64,000 bases of DNA, taken from Robertmurraya massiliosenegalensis JC6 (GTDB lineage: Bacteria; Bacillota; Bacilli; Bacillales; Cytobacillaceae). The stretch lies in NCBI RefSeq assembly GCF_000311725.1, contig NZ_HE978513.1:130367-194366 (forward strand), given 5' to 3'. A program made the translations under genes and the position numbers. Shown piece by piece: positions 62,908 through 64,000 of this stretch (positions are counted from its first letter, which is position 1; every line of letters starts with the position of its first letter). A model generated the notes under the pieces. That model saw nothing but the letters and a program-made list of their open reading frames with translations. It was not told the DNA's origin and did not search any database.

Positions 62908-63543
62908 TTATTTCCTCGGCATAACGGATACACGATGGCTTGGAACATCAAGCAATTTTGTTACCGATTCGACGATCCACTTTTTAATTTGAATATTGTC
63001 AGCTCCCTTAGCCACGACAAGTACCCCTCGAATTTCAGGCTTCTTTTTTTCTAGTTCAATCGGAACCTCTTTTTCCCCTTCACGGATAATGACTAGCTGA
63101 CTGTCTTTTGACTGATCCTCTACCGTCCTTTTTCCACCCTCCCGATCCGTTTCTTCGGTCGTTTGCGAACGGGTAACCGTGTTTTTCTCATATACGCTTT
63201 TTTCAGTTGCGTCGACATTGACCACAACCATCACATCACTAACACCTGCGATGCCCTCTAAAGCTTCCTTTAATTGTTCTTCATAGCTAGCCTCATAATC
63301 ACTAATTTCGTTACTCCCAGCAGCTTTAGCGGTTCCGATGGTTTCTACTTCTTCTTTTTCTCCATCTTGGTTGCTTATCACTGGAATGCTAGAATTTTCA
63401 TCATCTATCAATGAATTGCTGACCACCATAATAGCAGCTCCAAATAGCAATATGATGATGAGATATTGATATTTTTTATCTAGCTTTCCTTCCTTTGAGA
63501 ACAATTTTTTCAGCCAAGACAATGGCCCTTTTTCTTGCTCCAT
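62908..63543 (-). CDS. spoIIIAG: Stage III sporulation protein AG
   Basis: SpoIIIAG forms the large ring of the sporulation channel. The 211-residue protein has a short cytosolic start (GPLSWLKKLFSKEG), a membrane helix (about 26–44) and a periplasm-like domain with YEEQLKEALEGIAGVSDVMVVVNVDATEKSVYEKN (about 84–118) and the final ring-building motif KKWIVESVTKLLDVPSHRVSVMPRK. It follows spoIIIAF with a 2-bp gap. The ATG follows GGGGGGAGCG. Confidence 0.93.
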   Translation of the reverse strand: MEQEKGPLSWLKKLFSKEGKLDKKYQYLIIILLFGAAIMVVSNSLIDDENSSIPVISNQDGEKEEVETIGTAKAAGSNEISDYEASYEEQLKEALEGIAGVSDVMVVVNVDATEKSVYEKNTVTRSQTTEETDREGGKRTVEDQSKDSQLVIIREGEKEVPIELEKKKPEIRGVLVVAKGADNIQIKKWIVESVTKLLDVPSHRVSVMPRK

Positions 63544-63545
63544 TG

Positions 63546-64000
63546 TTAATCGCTCCCCCCTTCTACGACGATTTCTATTTGTTCTTTTTCAACATCCCAT
63601 TTTTGAGAAAGAAGAGATGCAATCGCTTGACTAGCTTTTGTTGGTTCCTTTGCTGGAAGAGGTTCACTTGCATTGATCTCTACTTTTTTCACGACTTCAA
63701 CTGCGTCTGTCTCGGTATTTGCTCTTTTGAGCTGAACAACAATAGACTGAATTTGTTCGAAAGAATCACTTTGACTATCTTCATCTACAGCCATTTCGAT
63801 ATTCGTAATCTCTAATCCGTACTGTTCCATCAACTCCTCCTCTACGTCCGATTGCAGTTGGACAGCCGTTTCTTCTAAAATATATGCATGGTGAGAGGCT
63901 TGTATTTCTTTTTTCTGCAATTCTATTAAATTTTCCATATTTTTTTCTTCATCGTTGGACTGAATTGAAGGGATAGAAGCCAATGCTGCATCAAAATCAG
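63546..64000 (-). CDS. spoIIIAF: Stage III sporulation protein AF, C-terminal part
   Basis: The frame runs off the window: codons before the TTG at 63983 (GAT GCA GCA) are still open, so the N-terminal membrane helices lie beyond position 64000. The visible ~150 residues are soluble, with NLIELQKKEIQASHHAYILEE and the C-terminal ring-like domain (ITNIEMAVDEDS, then QKWDVEKEQIEIVVEG). Position and pattern identify SpoIIIAF of the mother-cell spoIIIA operon. Confidence 0.88.
   Translation of the reverse strand, partial: DFDAALASIPSIQSNDEEKNMENLIELQKKEIQASHHAYILEETAVQLQSDVEEELMEQYGLEITNIEMAVDEDSQSDSFEQIQSIVVQLKRANTETDAVEVVKKVEINASEPLPAKEPTKASQAIASLLSQKWDVEKEQIEIVVEGGSD

Noticed and set aside
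1-64000. tRNA or rRNA genes
   Set aside because: I saw no cloverleaf with a CCA end and no rRNA-like conserved blocks.

Overview
The window is chromosomal DNA of a low-GC, endospore-forming Bacillaceae (Firmicutes). The evidence is Spo0A, SpoIVB and SpoIIIAF/AG/AH, many TTG/GTG starts behind strong GGAGG-type ribosome sites, a proline T-box, and a gene order that follows the Bacillus subtilis yqj–yqi–yqh block: proI, namA, rnz, zwf, gndA, dinB, pepT-like, yqjD/mce, yqjA, brxB, bkd operon, glpQ-like, spo0A, spoIVB, recN, argR, tlyA, dxs, ispA, xseBA, nusB, yqhY, accCB, spoIIIA. It is not B. subtilis itself: folD is missing, extra loci are inserted, and a methylmalonyl-CoA mutase module is present. 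I do not assign a species. Most genes lie on the minus strand.

Layout. 0–10.6 kb: housekeeping genes (metallo-hydrolase, proline synthesis, old yellow enzyme, RNase Z, glucose-6-phosphate dehydrogenase) with a frameshifted DUF5412 gene and a few hypotheticals. 10.9–12.9 kb: an accessory SipW-type signal peptidase with a TasA-like exported protein and a 47-residue membrane protein. 13–18.2 kb: gndA and dinB, then a plastic zone with an ABC-transporter remnant, ten 52-bp tandem repeats, a scar made from pieces of cheW and dinB, and an XRE regulator/membrane-protein pair. 18.3–40 kb: propionyl/methylmalonyl-CoA metabolism (carboxyltransferase, epimerase, mutase A/B, MeaB) together with the sigma-54-dependent branched-chain 2-oxo acid dehydrogenase operon and BkdR. 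Ile/Val carbon can run through propionyl-CoA to succinyl-CoA using genes held almost entirely in this window. 40.4–45.5 kb: a biofilm-matrix island. 45.6–64 kb: sporulation, DNA repair, isoprenoid, fatty-acid and spoIIIA genes.

The most interesting locus is 40.5–45.4 kb. A TasA fibre protein, a TapA-like accessory protein and a SipW signal peptidase lie next to a wall-anchor (LPDTA) protein whose ectodomain carries TasA-like motifs, and opposite a class D-like sortase and a secreted repeat protein. SinR-type boxes lie between the two arms. I read this as a possible sortase-anchored TasA fibre system; that reading is inference.

Other notable signals are a dispersed ~190-bp element with imperfect terminal inverted repeats (five copies between 29 and 51 kb, all in one orientation, each just downstream of a gene), a near-consensus FapR operator on the accBC promoter, a sigma-54 promoter plus 20-bp tandem repeats upstream of ptb, a SigH promoter with Spo0A boxes upstream of spo0A, a perfect 34-bp palindrome, and a possible small RNA near 24.1 kb.
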